A stretch of 64,000 nt of DNA from Pseudogemmobacter bohemicus (GCF_003290025.1 NZ_QNHG01000001.1:1252656-1316655); one strand, 5' to 3'; counted from the stretch's first letter, positions 1 through 10,358 are shown. Numbers and translations: made by a program. The notes: a model not told the origin generated them from the sequence alone.

Positions 1-1136
1 AGCTGGCTGTCGTCGATCAGGTGCCGTTCAAAACCGTTTATGTTCATGCCCTTGTCCGTGACGAGAAGGGCAAGAAGATGTCGAAATCACTCGGCAACGT
101 GCTCGACCCGCTGGATCTGATCGCCGATTACGGCGCGGATGCGGTACGGTTCACGCTCGCCGCAATGGCAGCGATGGGGCGTGACCTCAAGCTCTCGAAA
201 GACCGTATCGCGGGCTATCGGAACTTCGGCACCAAGCTCTGGAATGCCTGCCGTTTTGCCGAGATGAATGGTGTCTGGGAAGGCCACACGACCAAAGCCG
301 GTCCGCCCGTGGCCCAGGCGACCGCCAATAAATGGATCATCGGCGAGACCGCCAAGGCGCTGGCCGAGGTTGATCTCGCGCTGGCGGAATACCGTTTCGA
401 CCAGGCCGCAGACGCGCTTTACAAATTCGTCTGGGGCAAGGTCTGCGACTGGTATGTCGAATTCGCGAAACCGCTCTTTGACGGTGACGCGGCGGCGGAG
501 ACGCGGGCGACCATGGCCTGGGTGCTCGACCAGTGCATGATCCTGCTGCATCCCTTCACACCCTTCATCACCGAAGAGCTTTGGGCCACCACCGGCACGC
601 GCGAAAAGCTGCTCGTCCATACAGACTGGCCGGAATATGGCCCAGGCCTGATCGACCAGGCAGCGGATGCCGAGATGTCTTTCGTTACCGGACTGATTGA
701 CGAGATCCGTTCGGCCCGGGCGCAATGCCATGTCCCGGCTGGCCTGAAAATCGACATCGTGGCGACGGAACTCGCCGGGCCTGCGCGCGAGGCCTGGAGC
801 CGCAATGAGGCGTTGATCCGGCGTATGGCGCGGATCGAGGGGTTCAGCGAAGGCGCTGCACCGAAAGGCTCGATCCTGGTGGCGGCGGGGGGCGCTGGTT
901 TCGCGATCCCGCTCGAAGGGCTGATCGACATTGCCGAGGAAAAGGCGCGGCTGACGAAGACGCTGGAGAAGCTCGGGAAAGAAATCGGCGGGCTGAAGGG
1001 CCGGCTCGACAATCCGAAATTCGCTGCCTCCGCGCCCGAGGAAGTGGTTGATGAGGCCCGCGCCAATCTCGAAGCGCGCGAAGACGAGCGCAGCAAGGTT
1101 GAAACCGCGCTGAAACGACTGTCGGAACTCGCCTGA
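1..1136 (+). CDS. valS: Valine--tRNA ligase, C-terminal part (5' end outside window)
   Basis: The reading frame is already open at base 3, so the gene starts upstream of the window. The protein charges tRNA-Val with valine in the cytoplasm. The class I signature KMSKS is visible about 25 residues into the visible part (bases ~78-92), so the catalytic core is nearly all upstream. It is followed by an anticodon-binding helical domain ([10 protein letters not shown] block) and, in the last ~65 residues, the Lys/Glu-rich coiled-coil arm that distinguishes ValRS from IleRS and LeuRS ([16 protein letters not shown]). The stop is at 1134-1136. A GC-rich inverted repeat at about 1149-1175 may terminate transcription but lacks a T-run. 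Confidence 0.95.
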   Translation, partial: LAVVDQVPFKTVYVHALVRDEKGKKMSKSLGNVLDPLDLIADYGADAVRFTLAAMAAMGRDLKLSKDRIAGYRNFGTKLWNACRFAEMNGVWEGHTTKAGPPVAQATANKWIIGETAKALAEVDLALAEYRFDQAADALYKFVWGKVCDWYVEFAKPLFDGDAAAETRATMAWVLDQCMILLHPFTPFITEELWATTGTREKLLVHTDWPEYGPGLIDQAADAEMSFVTGLIDEIRSARAQCHVPAGLKIDIVATELAGPAREAWSRNEALIRRMARIEGFSEGAAPKGSILVAAGGAGFAIPLEGLIDIAEEKARLTKTLEKLGKEIGGLKGRLDNPKFAASAPEEVVDEARANLEAREDERSKVETALKRLSELA

Positions 1137-1323
1137 CATCCGTCCCTGCGGCGGCTCCCCTTGACCGGGGGCCGCCATCGGCGCGGGCCGCCGGTCGGAC
1201 CCGGCTTTTCTGCCCCCCCTTCGGCAGGAGATCGCGGAAATCGGCGTAAAACCGCTTTACTGCCCCGCTCAATTCAGCAGACTCCCGCGCAGTGACGACC
1301 CAATTCTTGCAGGAGCTTTGCTG

Positions 1324-2064
1324 GTGTTTGCCCAAACCATCGCCGAAAATGGAATTTTTGAACTCGGCGGAGAGCGTCTGAGAGTCGAATCCTCCTCCGT
1401 CCTCCCGCGTCCGGTTTCCGATGCCACCGGCTTCGTTTTGCTCAAGAGCAAACCCTATCTCGACATCTATGCCAGCATCGCCGCCGGCGAAAAGCCGAAG
1501 ACGCTGCTGGAGCTGGGCGTGTTCCAGGGCGGCGGCTATGTCTTTCTCGACAAGCTGCTGAACCCCGAGAAAATGTCGGCGGTGGAGCTGGCGGCGAAGC
1601 CGGTCGAGCCGCTGGTTGACTATGTCAAACGCACGCCGGGGCGGTCGGTGCATTTCGGCACCTCACAATCGGATGAGGCGGCGCTGAACCGCATCGTCGA
1701 CGAGGAATTCGGCGGTCGGCTGGATATGGTCGTCGATGACGCCTCGCATATGTATGAACATACGAAGAAATCCTTCGAGATCCTGTTCCCGAAGCTGCGG
1801 CCGGGCGGGCTTTACATCCTGGAAGACTGGGCCTGGGCGCATCACCCGAATTACCAGTCGCCCGATCACGCCTGGCACAAACACACCTCGTTCAGCCAGC
1901 TGCTGTTCGAGCTGACCGCGCTGATGGGGTCGACCGCGCTGATGACCGAGATGAAGATCCTCAAGCCGCTGGTCGCGATCCGCAAGAACCCGAATTGCCC
2001 GCCGATCACCGGCAATATCTGGGATATGGTGCGGTTGCGCGGCCGCGAGATGGCGCCAGTTTGA
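1324..2064 (+). CDS. Class I SAM-dependent methyltransferase (Methyltransf_24/cephalosporin-hydroxylase-like)
   Basis: Predicted small-molecule or glycan methyltransferase of about 246 residues; the substrate is unknown. The SAM-binding glycine loop is LLELGVFQGGGY, followed by an acidic strand end (SAVELAAKP). A DMVVDDASHMYEHT segment and LRPGGLYILEDW resemble the Methyltransf_24 and sugar-biosynthesis O-methyltransferase families. I chose GTG at 1324 because AGGAG at 1311-1315 sits 8 bases upstream. The in-frame TTG at 1318 would be only 2 bases from that ribosome-binding site. It stands alone between valS and a convergent two-component operon, so context gives no clue to the substrate. Confidence 0.8.
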   Translation: MFAQTIAENGIFELGGERLRVESSSVLPRPVSDATGFVLLKSKPYLDIYASIAAGEKPKTLLELGVFQGGGYVFLDKLLNPEKMSAVELAAKPVEPLVDYVKRTPGRSVHFGTSQSDEAALNRIVDEEFGGRLDMVVDDASHMYEHTKKSFEILFPKLRPGGLYILEDWAWAHHPNYQSPDHAWHKHTSFSQLLFELTALMGSTALMTEMKILKPLVAIRKNPNCPPITGNIWDMVRLRGREMAPV

Positions 2065-2105
2065 GCAGCATCTGGCTGAGCAGCTTCTGACTGAGCAGCA
2101 TCTGG
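2061..2105 (+). repeat. Three tandem 15-nt units at the methyltransferase stop codon
   Basis: Units at 2061-2075, 2076-2090 and 2091-2105 read (C/T)TGAGCAGC(A/T)TCTG(G/A). The stop codon of the methyltransferase (TGA, 2062-2064) lies inside the first unit. The array fills almost the whole gap to the convergent histidine kinase gene ending at 2120. A period of 15 nt keeps frame, so slippage would not alter the protein, because the first unit already terminates translation. Confidence 0.75.
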
Positions 2106-2119
2106 GCGAGGCCTCCGCC

Positions 2120-3112
2120 TCAGCCCGCAGCAAGCGGCAGGATCAAACGGAAGGCGGCGCCGCCCGCCTTCCCCGACCCCGTCTTCCCATCTGTCAAAGC
2201 AATGCTGCCGCCATGCGATGACAGGATGGCGCGCAGCACGGCGAGGCCCATGCCGGTGCCGCCGGTCTCGCGGCGCGTGGTGAAAAACGGCTCGAAGACC
2301 CGCGCCGCATTGCCTGGCGAGATGCCGCGCCCGTTATCGCTGACATGCAGATGGCAGACCTCGCCGGAAACGGCGGCCCGGATCTGAACCCGGTCCGCGC
2401 CCTCCTCTGACGAATTCCGAACGAGATGGCCCAGCAAAAGCCGAAGCCCCTCGGGCGCGATGGCGATGCGAACCGATTCGCCTTCGGCCTCCAGCGTGAG
2501 CGCCGGCCAGTCCGCCCCGAGACCGGGCAGCACCATCGCAAGCGTGCTCTCGCCGATATAGCGGGTCTCGCGCGCCCGCGCCATGTCGCGAAGCGCCGCC
2601 AGCTGCGCCTCGATCTGGCGCCCGGCACTGCCGATCCGCGCCAGCAGCTCAAGATCGCCAGCCGCAAGTGTGCCGCCATCCTCGATCAGCTCCACCCCGG
2701 CGCGGATGGCGGCGACCGGCGTCTTCAGCTCATGGGTGACGTGGTCGGTATAGGCGCGCACCGTGGCCTCGCGGTCGCGCAGCACGCCGGCCATGGCGAT
2801 CACCCGGCGCGCCGTGGAATGCAGCTCGCGCGTGCCGAAATGGGCGGGCGGCGCGATATCCTCGCCCGCTTCCACCCCGGCGGCAAAACTCTCCAGCGCG
2901 CGGATCGGCTGCAACAGGAGCCGCAGCAACAGCCAGCCAAGCCCGCCCGTCGCCAGGGCGATGATCAGAGCAATCCCGATTGCTGCATGGCGAAAGCCGG
3001 TCACCGGCCCCAGATAGCGCAAAGCGATCATCCCCACGAGCGAGAGCGCCAGCGTCGCCGCCAACGCACCGCCCAGCACCAGCGCAAGCGAGGGCCGCCA
3101 GCGCCGGGTCAT
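2120..3112 (-). CDS. Sensor histidine kinase (HAMP-HisKA-HATPase)
   Basis: Inner-membrane kinase of 330 residues. Two N-terminal membrane segments (about residues 8-30 and 42-65) are separated by a very short loop, so there is no sizeable periplasmic sensor domain. A HAMP-like linker follows. The phosphoacceptor box is DHVTHELKTPVAAI with His near residue 127; the N box (HLVRNSSEEGA), G1 (DNGRGI) and G2 (GTGMGLAVL) are all present, so it should be active. Its start overlaps the regulator stop by 4 nt, making it the last gene of a DUF4173-regulator-kinase operon. The input signal may come through the DUF4173 membrane protein; that is inference. Confidence 0.9.
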   Translation of the reverse strand: MTRRWRPSLALVLGGALAATLALSLVGMIALRYLGPVTGFRHAAIGIALIIALATGGLGWLLLRLLLQPIRALESFAAGVEAGEDIAPPAHFGTRELHSTARRVIAMAGVLRDREATVRAYTDHVTHELKTPVAAIRAGVELIEDGGTLAAGDLELLARIGSAGRQIEAQLAALRDMARARETRYIGESTLAMVLPGLGADWPALTLEAEGESVRIAIAPEGLRLLLGHLVRNSSEEGADRVQIRAAVSGEVCHLHVSDNGRGISPGNAARVFEPFFTTRRETGGTGMGLAVLRAILSSHGGSIALTDGKTGSGKAGGAAFRLILPLAAG

Positions 3113-3777
3113 GCGGCCTCCAGCCGGAAGCCCTGGCCATGCAGCGTGCCGATCACCGAGGGCAGCCCCGCCAGCGCCAGTTTCTGCCGCAGATTGCGCA
3201 GATGGCTGTCGAGCGTGCGGTCAGAGACGGCGTCGCGCCGGCTCCAGACCGCCTGGATCAAAGCCTGACGCGGCACCAGCGCCCCCGCCACCCGCATCAG
3301 CTCGGCCAGCAGGCGGAACTCGGTCGCGGTCAGCGCGAGACCCTGCTCGCCCACCCGCACCAGCCGCGCCGCCGGGTCGAGCGAAAGCGCCCCGTGGCGC
3401 AGCACGGGCTGGACCGGCGCGCTGCTGCGCTTCAGGATCGCCCGCACCCGCGCCACCAGCTCGCGCGGGCTGAAGGGTTTGGTCACATAGTCATCGGCGC
3501 CCAGCTCCAGCCCGACGATCCGGTCGATCTCGTCATCGCGGGCGGTCAGGAACAGCACCGGCACTTCCGAGCGCTGGCGGATCCGGCGGCAGGTCTCAAA
3601 CCCGTCCATCTCGGGCAGGCCGATATCCAGCACGATCAGATCCGGCATTTCGCGGGCAAGATGGGTCAGGCAGGACCGGCCATCGGCGGCGGTGATCACC
3701 GCAAAGCCGGCCCGCTCCATAGCAAGGCGCACGAGATCACGCAGACGCGGATCGTCATCGACGATCAGGATCTTCAT
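3109..3777 (-). CDS. OmpR/PhoB-family response regulator
   Basis: DNA-binding response regulator of 222 residues. The receiver domain has the acidic pocket (IVDDDPRLR), the phosphoacceptor Asp51 (LIVLDIGLPEMDG) and the conserved Lys near residue 101 (DDYVTKPFSP). The C-terminal winged helix carries LTATEFRLLAELM and RTLDSHLRNLRQKL, typical of OmpR-type effector domains. It overlaps DUF4173 upstream (ATGA, 3774-3777) and the kinase downstream by 4 nt each, indicating translational coupling of all three genes. Regulon unknown. Confidence 0.93.
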   Translation of the reverse strand: MKILIVDDDPRLRDLVRLAMERAGFAVITAADGRSCLTHLAREMPDLIVLDIGLPEMDGFETCRRIRQRSEVPVLFLTARDDEIDRIVGLELGADDYVTKPFSPRELVARVRAILKRSSAPVQPVLRHGALSLDPAARLVRVGEQGLALTATEFRLLAELMRVAGALVPRQALIQAVWSRRDAVSDRTLDSHLRNLRQKLALAGLPSVIGTLHGQGFRLEAA

Positions 3778-5309
3778 CCGGCCTGGTCTCCCCTCAGTTG
3801 TGCGGCTTTGGCGGCGTCGAGATTACGAAGCACCCTCGCGCTGCGAAAGCCCCAATCCCGCCAGCCATGGATTACCGGTCGGCTGGCGGCGGCGCAATTC
3901 TGGTGCCGGTATCCGGATTGATATATCCATTCAGACGATGTGCGCAGCGCGCTCGCAGCCATCGGCCCCAGCTCGCAGATATAGCGGTAATCGGGTTGGG
4001 CCCGGGCGAGATTCCGCTCGGCAACAAGGGCAGAGAAATTTACGAAGGACGCGATGTAAAGCACTGAAACAGCAGCTATCAACAGACGGCTGATCAACCA
4101 GGAATTGCTGCGCGCGGTAAGGCTCTGCCAGGCCATCAACCCCAGCCCGAAAGCCACCAGCCCTATCCAGATCAGTGCATAAAGCCGCAGGAAGGTCAGC
4201 CCGAAACGGTCGATGTAAAGGTCAAGCCGCAAGGCCGCCGCGCCGGTCAGCAGGATATTTTGCAAAAGCCACACGAGCAGCAGCGGTCGGATCAGCCGGT
4301 GCTCATACGTGAAGGGGCGCGCGGCGAGCGTGAAGGCACCGGCCAGCATCGCGGTCGCAAGCAGCGGCCAGGCGCCCCTGCGGGCATAGTCTGAGGCGGT
4401 GACGCCGCGGGGCAGCTCGGCCCCGCCAATCAGGATCGCGATATCGCTGATCATCTGCACCCCGATCAGCAGGTTGAAGAGGATCAGCGCCCTGAGCACC
4501 GAACGCGGGTTGAGACCCGGCAGGCGAAAGCGCAAGCCATCAGAAGAGAGGTCGGGGGCCACAGCCGCCGCGTCCCGCATCAGGAAGGGAAGGATCAAAA
4601 GCGCAAGGCCGATCCAGAAAAGAACGCGCTGCAACAATTTGATCGGATTGAACATTTCACTGCCGATTTGCAACAGCGCAGGATTGGCGCCAAGGATCAG
4701 CGACAGGAAGATCAGCGAACCGCCGACCGGCACCGCCCAGTCTCGCAACAGGGAGTTGCGGCTGGCGGGCTGGCTGAAATGGCCGGCAGTGTTTCGCGTC
4801 AGCTGCAACCCGCCGCGCCCAGGCGCCAGAAGATGCAAAAGACGCGGCACCAGCAGCCAGCGCTCCGGCAATTCCAGCAGGAAATCAGCCACCCTGAGCG
4901 GCAGCGGGCGTCCTCCTGGCCCGGCAAGCAGCGCCAGAGCGAGGATCAACCCGGCGATGAGGAAACTGACGGACAGCGGCTGGATATAATCCACCACCGG
5001 CGCGGCGCCAACTGCTGAGACCGCCAGCGCCTTCATCCGCTGCGGCCAGGCCCGACCATGACCGGCAACCAACACCAGCGCCAGCACGAAAAGCGCCAGA
5101 GAAAGCCCGGTAGACTGCCCCCAGAACAGGAAATCCCCCAGTATAAGCAAAGAGATAAGACCCAATGCTCCACCAGAGATACCGCCCGTTGCGATACGCC
5201 TTACCTGCGGCGGCGGGGCCGCGCCCGCCGCCTCATCCGGCGCACTCAGCCACCAGCCGTCGCGTTCCAGCCCATGCGGCACGCCGCGCAATTCGAAACC
5301 CTTCTGCAT
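3774..5309 (-). CDS. DUF4173/DUF4153-like polytopic membrane protein
   Basis: Integral membrane protein of 511 residues with about 10-12 hydrophobic segments, beginning near residue 40 after a cytoplasmic N-terminus. The middle (SDYARRGAWPLLATAMLAG and a following EHRLIRPLLL stretch) matches what I recall of DUF4173 proteins. The last ~90 residues are soluble and rich in Arg, Tyr and Cys (YICELGPMAASAL). The biochemical role is unknown. The start is supported by AGGA 5 nt upstream. It is the first gene of an operon with a two-component system, which suggests it takes part in signalling or is itself regulated by that pair. Confidence 0.75.
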   Translation of the reverse strand: MQKGFELRGVPHGLERDGWWLSAPDEAAGAAPPPQVRRIATGGISGGALGLISLLILGDFLFWGQSTGLSLALFVLALVLVAGHGRAWPQRMKALAVSAVGAAPVVDYIQPLSVSFLIAGLILALALLAGPGGRPLPLRVADFLLELPERWLLVPRLLHLLAPGRGGLQLTRNTAGHFSQPASRNSLLRDWAVPVGGSLIFLSLILGANPALLQIGSEMFNPIKLLQRVLFWIGLALLILPFLMRDAAAVAPDLSSDGLRFRLPGLNPRSVLRALILFNLLIGVQMISDIAILIGGAELPRGVTASDYARRGAWPLLATAMLAGAFTLAARPFTYEHRLIRPLLLVWLLQNILLTGAAALRLDLYIDRFGLTFLRLYALIWIGLVAFGLGLMAWQSLTARSNSWLISRLLIAAVSVLYIASFVNFSALVAERNLARAQPDYRYICELGPMAASALRTSSEWIYQSGYRHQNCAAASRPVIHGWRDWGFRSARVLRNLDAAKAAQLRGDQAG

Positions 5310-5400
5310 CCGTTCCTGTCCTCTGATCCATAGGCCGGATCAGCATGACAGGCTGCGCGTGCAGAAACGGCGCGGCAGATGTGCAGGATCTGTGCAGATC

Positions 5401-8256
5401 CTATTCCGCAGCCACCCGCTTTGGCCGGAGCATCGGGCCGAGATAGCGGCCGGTATGGCTGGCCGCGACCTTGGCTACCTCTTCCGGCGTGCCGCTGGCC
5501 ACGATCTGGCCACCGCCATCGCCCCCCTCGGGGCCGATGTCAATGATCCAGTCGGCGGTCTTGATCACATCCAGATTGTGCTCGATCACCACCACCGTAT
5601 TCCCCTGTTCAACAAGGGAATGAAGGACTTCCAGCAGTTTCCTCACATCCTCGAAATGCAGACCGGTGGTCGGCTCATCCAGGATGTAAAGTGTCCGCCC
5701 GGTCGCGCGGCGGCTGAGCTCTTTCGAGAGTTTGACGCGCTGCGCCTCGCCGCCGGACAGCGTGGTCGCCTGCTGGCCGACCTTGATATAGCCAAGCCCC
5801 ACCTCGCAAAGCGCATCCATCTTCTCACGGATCGAAGGCACCGCCTGGAAGAAGTCGCGTGCATCCTCGCAGGTCATATCAAGAACATCGGCGATGCTTT
5901 TGTTCTTGAACCTGATTTCCAGAGTCTCACGATTGTAGCGCTGCCCTTTACAGGTCTCGCAGGTGACATAGACATCGGGCAGGAAATGCATCTCGATCTT
6001 GATAACGCCGTCGCCCTGACAGGCCTCACAGCGGCCGCCTTTGACGTTGAACGAGAACCGCCCCGGCCCGTAGCCGCGCGCCTTCGCCTCGGGCAGGCCC
6101 GAGAACCAGTCGCGAATATGGGTGAAAGCACCAGTATAAGTCGCTGGATTCGAACGCGGAGTCCGCCCGATGGGCCGTTGATCAATGTCGATCACCTTGT
6201 CGAGATGCTCAAACCCCCTGATCGTCTCGCAGGGCGCGGGCGTCTCATGCGCGCCGTTCAGTCTGATCGCGGCGGTCTTGAACAGCGTCTCGATGGTCAG
6301 GGTCGACTTACCACCGCCCGACACACCAGAGACACAGACGAATTCCCCCAAAGGAAAATCAGCCGTTACATCTTTGAGGTTATTGCCCGAAGCCTTTACA
6401 ACGGTGAGCTTTTTTCCGTTCCCCTTGCGGCGTTCCTTTGGCACCGCAATCTCGCGCAGGCCCGAGAGATACTGGCCCGTTGTGCTGTCGGGATTGGCCG
6501 CGATCTCGGCCGGCGTGCCGCGCGCGATGATCTGGCCGCCATGCACACCGGCGCCCGGGCCGATATCGAAGACGTAATCCGCCTCGCGGATCGCATCCTC
6601 GTCATGCTCGACCACCAACACGGTATTGCCCTGATCACGCAGCCCTTTCAGCGTTGACAGGAGCCGGTCATTGTCTCGTTGGTGCAAGCCGATCGAGGGC
6701 TCGTCAAGCACATAAAGCACCCCCGTCAGGCCCGAACCGATCTGGCTCGCCAGCCGGATCCGTTGACTTTCGCCGCCAGAAAGCGTGCCGGCGTTTCGCG
6801 CCATGGTCAGGTAGTTCAGTCCGACATTCACAAGGAATCCAAGGCGTTCGCGGATTTCCTTAAGAATCGCCTTCGCTATTTCATTCTGCTGGCCGGTCAG
6901 GGTTTCATGGACCGACGATATCCAGTCATGCGCCTCCTGGATCGACTTCTGCACCACCTGGCCGATATGCAGCCCGGCGATTTTAACCGCCAGCGCTTCG
7001 GGTTTCAGCCGGTAGCCACTGCAGGAAGAACAGGGGCGATTGTTCTGATAACGCTCCATTTCCTCACGCGACCAGTTGCTGTCGGTCTCGCGATAACGGC
7101 GTTCCATATTGGGGATGATACCCTCGAAAAGACGGCGCACCTTATAGACGCGACCGTTCTCATCATAGGTGAAGTCAATCTCCTCACCCTTTGATCCGTA
7201 AAGGAAAAGCTGGCGGATCTGTTCCGGCAGGTCGCGCCATTTGGTCTTTTTGTCGAAACTGTAATGCTTTGCCAGGCAATCGACCGTCTGGGTGAAATAG
7301 GCCGATTTGGACTTGGCCCAGGGGGCGATGGCGCCCTGCGGAATCGAAAGCCCCTGATCCGGCACCACGAGGCGTTCGTCAAAGAACAGCTCTGCCCCCA
7401 GCCCGTCACAGGACGGACAGGCGCCGAAAGGCGCATTGAAGGAAAAGAGTCGCGGCTCGATTTCGGCAATGGTAAAGCCCGAGACCGGACAGGCGAATTT
7501 CTCGGAATAGGTCTTCCGCTCGGCCCCCTCATCGGCCATCTCGATCACCGCGATCCCGTCGGCGAGGTTCAGCGCGGTGCGGAAACTGTCGGCAAGCCGC
7601 ACCTCCAGCCCCTCGCGCACCACGATGCGATCGACAACGACGTCGATATTGTGGCGGAATTTCTTGTCGAGGACCGGCGGCTCCTCCAGCTCATGGAATT
7701 CGCCGTTCACCTTGACGCGCTGGAAGCCTTGTTTACGAAGCTCCAGGAATTCCTTCTTATATTCGCCCTTACGGTCGCGCACGATGGGCGCCAGAAGGTA
7801 GGCGCGGCTGCCTTCCGGCATCGCCATCACCGCATCGACCATATCCTGCACCTGCATTGCGGTGATCGGCAGCCCGGTCGCCGGCGAATAAGGCACGCCC
7901 ACGCGGGCAAACAACAGACGGAGGTAGTCGTAGATTTCAGTCACGGTCCCCACGGTCGAACGCGGGTTCTTCGAGGTGGTCTTCTGTTCAATCGAAATCG
8001 CGGGGCTCAGGCCCGAGATATGGTCGACATCGGGTTTGCCCGCCATATCAAGGAACTGGCGCGCATAGGCCGAAAGGCTTTCGACATAGCGGCGCTGCCC
8101 TTCGGCATAGATCGTGTCAAAGGCCAGCGAGGATTTGCCCGAGCCCGACAGCCCGGTGATCACCACGAACTGATCGCGCGGGATATCCAGATCGACGTTT
8201 TTAAGATTGTGCTCGCGCGCGCCGCGCACTTCGATGAACTTCTGCTCGGCCATCAT
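5401..8256 (-). CDS. uvrA: Excinuclease ABC subunit UvrA
   Basis: Damage-recognition ATPase of nucleotide excision repair, about 951 residues, which is full family length. It has two ABC cassettes with Walker A motifs [12 protein letters not shown] and [13 protein letters not shown] and signatures [12 protein letters not shown] and [12 protein letters not shown]. The C-terminal zinc module is intact (CEACQGDG ... CETCKGQR). The first zinc module reads CPVSG where E. coli has CPVCG, so one ligand is replaced; I recall this as usual in alphaproteobacteria. The coding frame opens with GTG-ATG-ATG; I chose the first ATG (8256) and nothing decisive separates the three. The palindrome GGATCT-GTGC-AGATCC at 5386-5401 sits at the stop codon. 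Confidence 0.96.
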   Translation of the reverse strand: MMAEQKFIEVRGAREHNLKNVDLDIPRDQFVVITGLSGSGKSSLAFDTIYAEGQRRYVESLSAYARQFLDMAGKPDVDHISGLSPAISIEQKTTSKNPRSTVGTVTEIYDYLRLLFARVGVPYSPATGLPITAMQVQDMVDAVMAMPEGSRAYLLAPIVRDRKGEYKKEFLELRKQGFQRVKVNGEFHELEEPPVLDKKFRHNIDVVVDRIVVREGLEVRLADSFRTALNLADGIAVIEMADEGAERKTYSEKFACPVSGFTIAEIEPRLFSFNAPFGACPSCDGLGAELFFDERLVVPDQGLSIPQGAIAPWAKSKSAYFTQTVDCLAKHYSFDKKTKWRDLPEQIRQLFLYGSKGEEIDFTYDENGRVYKVRRLFEGIIPNMERRYRETDSNWSREEMERYQNNRPCSSCSGYRLKPEALAVKIAGLHIGQVVQKSIQEAHDWISSVHETLTGQQNEIAKAILKEIRERLGFLVNVGLNYLTMARNAGTLSGGESQRIRLASQIGSGLTGVLYVLDEPSIGLHQRDNDRLLSTLKGLRDQGNTVLVVEHDEDAIREADYVFDIGPGAGVHGGQIIARGTPAEIAANPDSTTGQYLSGLREIAVPKERRKGNGKKLTVVKASGNNLKDVTADFPLGEFVCVSGVSGGGKSTLTIETLFKTAAIRLNGAHETPAPCETIRGFEHLDKVIDIDQRPIGRTPRSNPATYTGAFTHIRDWFSGLPEAKARGYGPGRFSFNVKGGRCEACQGDGVIKIEMHFLPDVYVTCETCKGQRYNRETLEIRFKNKSIADVLDMTCEDARDFFQAVPSIREKMDALCEVGLGYIKVGQQATTLSGGEAQRVKLSKELSRRATGRTLYILDEPTTGLHFEDVRKLLEVLHSLVEQGNTVVVIEHNLDVIKTADWIIDIGPEGGDGGGQIVASGTPEEVAKVAASHTGRYLGPMLRPKRVAAE

Positions 8257-8460
8257 CACACCGCTATCTGAGCGCTCAGGGGATCAACTCCAGGAGAGAT
8301 AGGGCAAAAAACCGCCGCCGCCAACCGCAAATCGTGAACGAAGAATGAACATCCTGACACAATGCGGCAGCTGCGCATTTTGTCGCCAATGCACCGGCCC
8401 GCCCAGGATCCGGTACGGGGCGGGCTGGCAAGCGGGCCCGATCTGCGCCACAAGCATGCC

Positions 8461-9354
8461 ATGACAGACGCGCCCCGGATTCTCTGCATCGGCTCGGTCC
8501 TTTGGGACATTATCGGTCGTAGCCCTGCCGTAATGCGGCAGGGATCGGATGTGCCCGGCCGCATCACCCGGCTGCCTGGCGGTGTGGCCCTGAATATCGC
8601 GATGGGCCTCGCGCGGTTCGGGCTGCGGCCCGAGGTGCTGACCCTGATCGGTCAGGATCCCGAGGGGGAGGAGCTGATCCGCGCCTGTGCTTCGCTGGGC
8701 GTGGGCACCACCTGGGCGCTGCGGTCGCATGACCTGCCGACCGACCGTTATCTCGCGGTCGAGGGCGCCAATGGGCTGATCGCCGCCATCGCCGATGCGC
8801 ATTCGCTGGAACTGGCGGGCGCGCGGATCCTTACACCCCTGGAGGATGGACGGCTGGGCGGTCTCGCCGCCCCCTGGTGCGGGCTGATCGCCCTCGATGG
8901 CAATCTGACCGAGGCGCTACTGGCCGAAATCGCCGCCTCGCCCCTCTTCAGCAAGGCCGATCTCAGGATCGCGCCGGCCAGCCCGGGCAAGGCGGGGCGG
9001 CTCAGGCCCCTGCTTTCACATCCCGGGGCGACGCTCTATCTCAATCTCGAAGAGGCCGGGCTGCTGGCCGGCCAGCCCTGTGACAGCGCTGCCGCCGCCG
9101 CCGATGCGCTGATCGCGCGCGGTGCTGTCCGGGTTCTGGTGACCGATGGCGGCCACCCCGCTGCCGAGGCCACAGGCGGCCGGCCCACCGTCATCGGCTG
9201 CCCGCCCCGGGTTCTGGTCACCCGCGTCACCGGCGCGGGCGACACTTTCATGGCCGCCCATATCGCGGCTGAACAGCGCGGGCTGGCCCGCGAAGCGGCG
9301 CTGCAGGCGGCGCTTGAGGCCGCCGCCACCTATGTTTCCGGAGATATATCCTGA
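8461..9354 (+). CDS. psuK: PfkB-family sugar kinase, probable pseudouridine kinase
   Basis: Ribokinase-fold kinase of 297 residues, predicted to phosphorylate pseudouridine to pseudouridine 5'-phosphate. The N-terminal PfkB signature region (PGGVALNIAMGLARFG) and the C-terminal signature with catalytic Asp (VTGAGDTFMAAHIA) are both present. The assignment to pseudouridine rests on context: its stop overlaps the psuG start by one base (TGATG at 9352-9356). I placed the start at ATG 8461 (MTDAPRILCIGS), where similarity to PfkB enzymes begins; in-frame upstream codons to 8362 would add a basic, non-family extension. There is no strong ribosome-binding site before it. Confidence 0.87.
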   Translation: MTDAPRILCIGSVLWDIIGRSPAVMRQGSDVPGRITRLPGGVALNIAMGLARFGLRPEVLTLIGQDPEGEELIRACASLGVGTTWALRSHDLPTDRYLAVEGANGLIAAIADAHSLELAGARILTPLEDGRLGGLAAPWCGLIALDGNLTEALLAEIAASPLFSKADLRIAPASPGKAGRLRPLLSHPGATLYLNLEEAGLLAGQPCDSAAAAADALIARGAVRVLVTDGGHPAAEATGGRPTVIGCPPRVLVTRVTGAGDTFMAAHIAAEQRGLAREAALQAALEAAATYVSGDIS

Positions 9355-10271
9355 TGACCCAGATCCCGCTGACCTTCTCACCCGAGGTGCTTGAGGCCCG
9401 CAAGAACGGCCTGCCGCTTGTGGCGCTGGAATCGACCATCATCACCCACGGGATGCCCTGGCCCGAAAATGTGGAAACTGCGCTCAGGGTTGAGGCAGAG
9501 CTGCGCGCCAGCGGAGCGGTGCCGGCAACCATGGCGGTGCTGCAGGGTCGCATCCATATCGGCCTGACCGAGGCAGAGCTGAACGCGCTTGGCCAGGCCA
9601 CCGATGTCGCCAAACTGTCGCGCGCCGATCTGGCGGCCTGTGTGGTCCGGGGCGGCAATGGCGCGACCACGGTGGCCGCGACGATGATCTGCGCCCGCCT
9701 TGCCGGCATCACCACTTTCGCGACCGGCGGGATTGGCGGTGTCCATCGCGGGGCGGAGACCTCGTTCGACATCTCGGCCGATCTGCAGGAGCTGGCGCAG
9801 ACGCCGGTGACGGTGGTGGCGGCAGGTGCGAAAGCGATTCTCGACCTGCCCAAGACCTGGGAATATCTGGAAACCGCCGGTGTGCCGGTGATCGCCTATG
9901 GCCAGGACGCGCTGCCCGCTTTCTGGTCGCGGGACTCCGGGCTGAAGGCGCCGCTCAGAATGGATGATCCGGCGCAGATCGCGGCGGCGGCTTCCATGCG
10001 GGCGGCGCTTGGCATTCCCGGCGGCCAGCTGGTGGTCAACCCGATCCCGACCGAGCATGAGATCCCGCTGGCCGAGATCATGCCCCATGTCGAGGCGGCG
10101 CTGGTCGAGGTCGAGGCGGGCCGTATCGCAGCCAAAGAGGTGACGCCCTTCCTCCTCGACCGCATCTATGAGCTGACCGGGGGCCGCTCGCTGGTCGCAA
10201 ATATCGAGCTGGTGCTGAACAATGCCCGTCTCGCGGCACGGATCGCGGCAGCGGCTGCAAAAGCAGGCTGA
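9354..10271 (+). CDS. psuG: Pseudouridine-5'-phosphate glycosidase
   Basis: Splits pseudouridine 5'-phosphate into uracil and ribose 5-phosphate, completing catabolism of the modified nucleoside begun by PsuK. The 305-residue length fits the family. Characteristic blocks are LVALESTIITHGMPWP (catalytic Glu region), the Gly-rich FATGGIGGVHRGAE, AAGAKAILDLPKTWEYLET and the C-terminal NIELVLNNARLAA. Translationally coupled to psuK. Products feed pyrimidine salvage and the pentose phosphate pathway. Confidence 0.95.
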   Translation: MTQIPLTFSPEVLEARKNGLPLVALESTIITHGMPWPENVETALRVEAELRASGAVPATMAVLQGRIHIGLTEAELNALGQATDVAKLSRADLAACVVRGGNGATTVAATMICARLAGITTFATGGIGGVHRGAETSFDISADLQELAQTPVTVVAAGAKAILDLPKTWEYLETAGVPVIAYGQDALPAFWSRDSGLKAPLRMDDPAQIAAAASMRAALGIPGGQLVVNPIPTEHEIPLAEIMPHVEAALVEVEAGRIAAKEVTPFLLDRIYELTGGRSLVANIELVLNNARLAARIAAAAAKAG

Positions 10272-10358
10272 GGCAGCGGCTTTTCCCTGATCGCCCCCTG
10301 ATCGCCCATTGCGCGGGGGGCATATGCAACCCTAGATTAGCGCTATCAGGGAGTTAGC

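Noticed and set aside
1376-1400. tRNA-like GAGTCGAATCCTCCTCC segment
   Set aside because: It lies within the methyltransferase coding frame and no cloverleaf arms can be formed around it.
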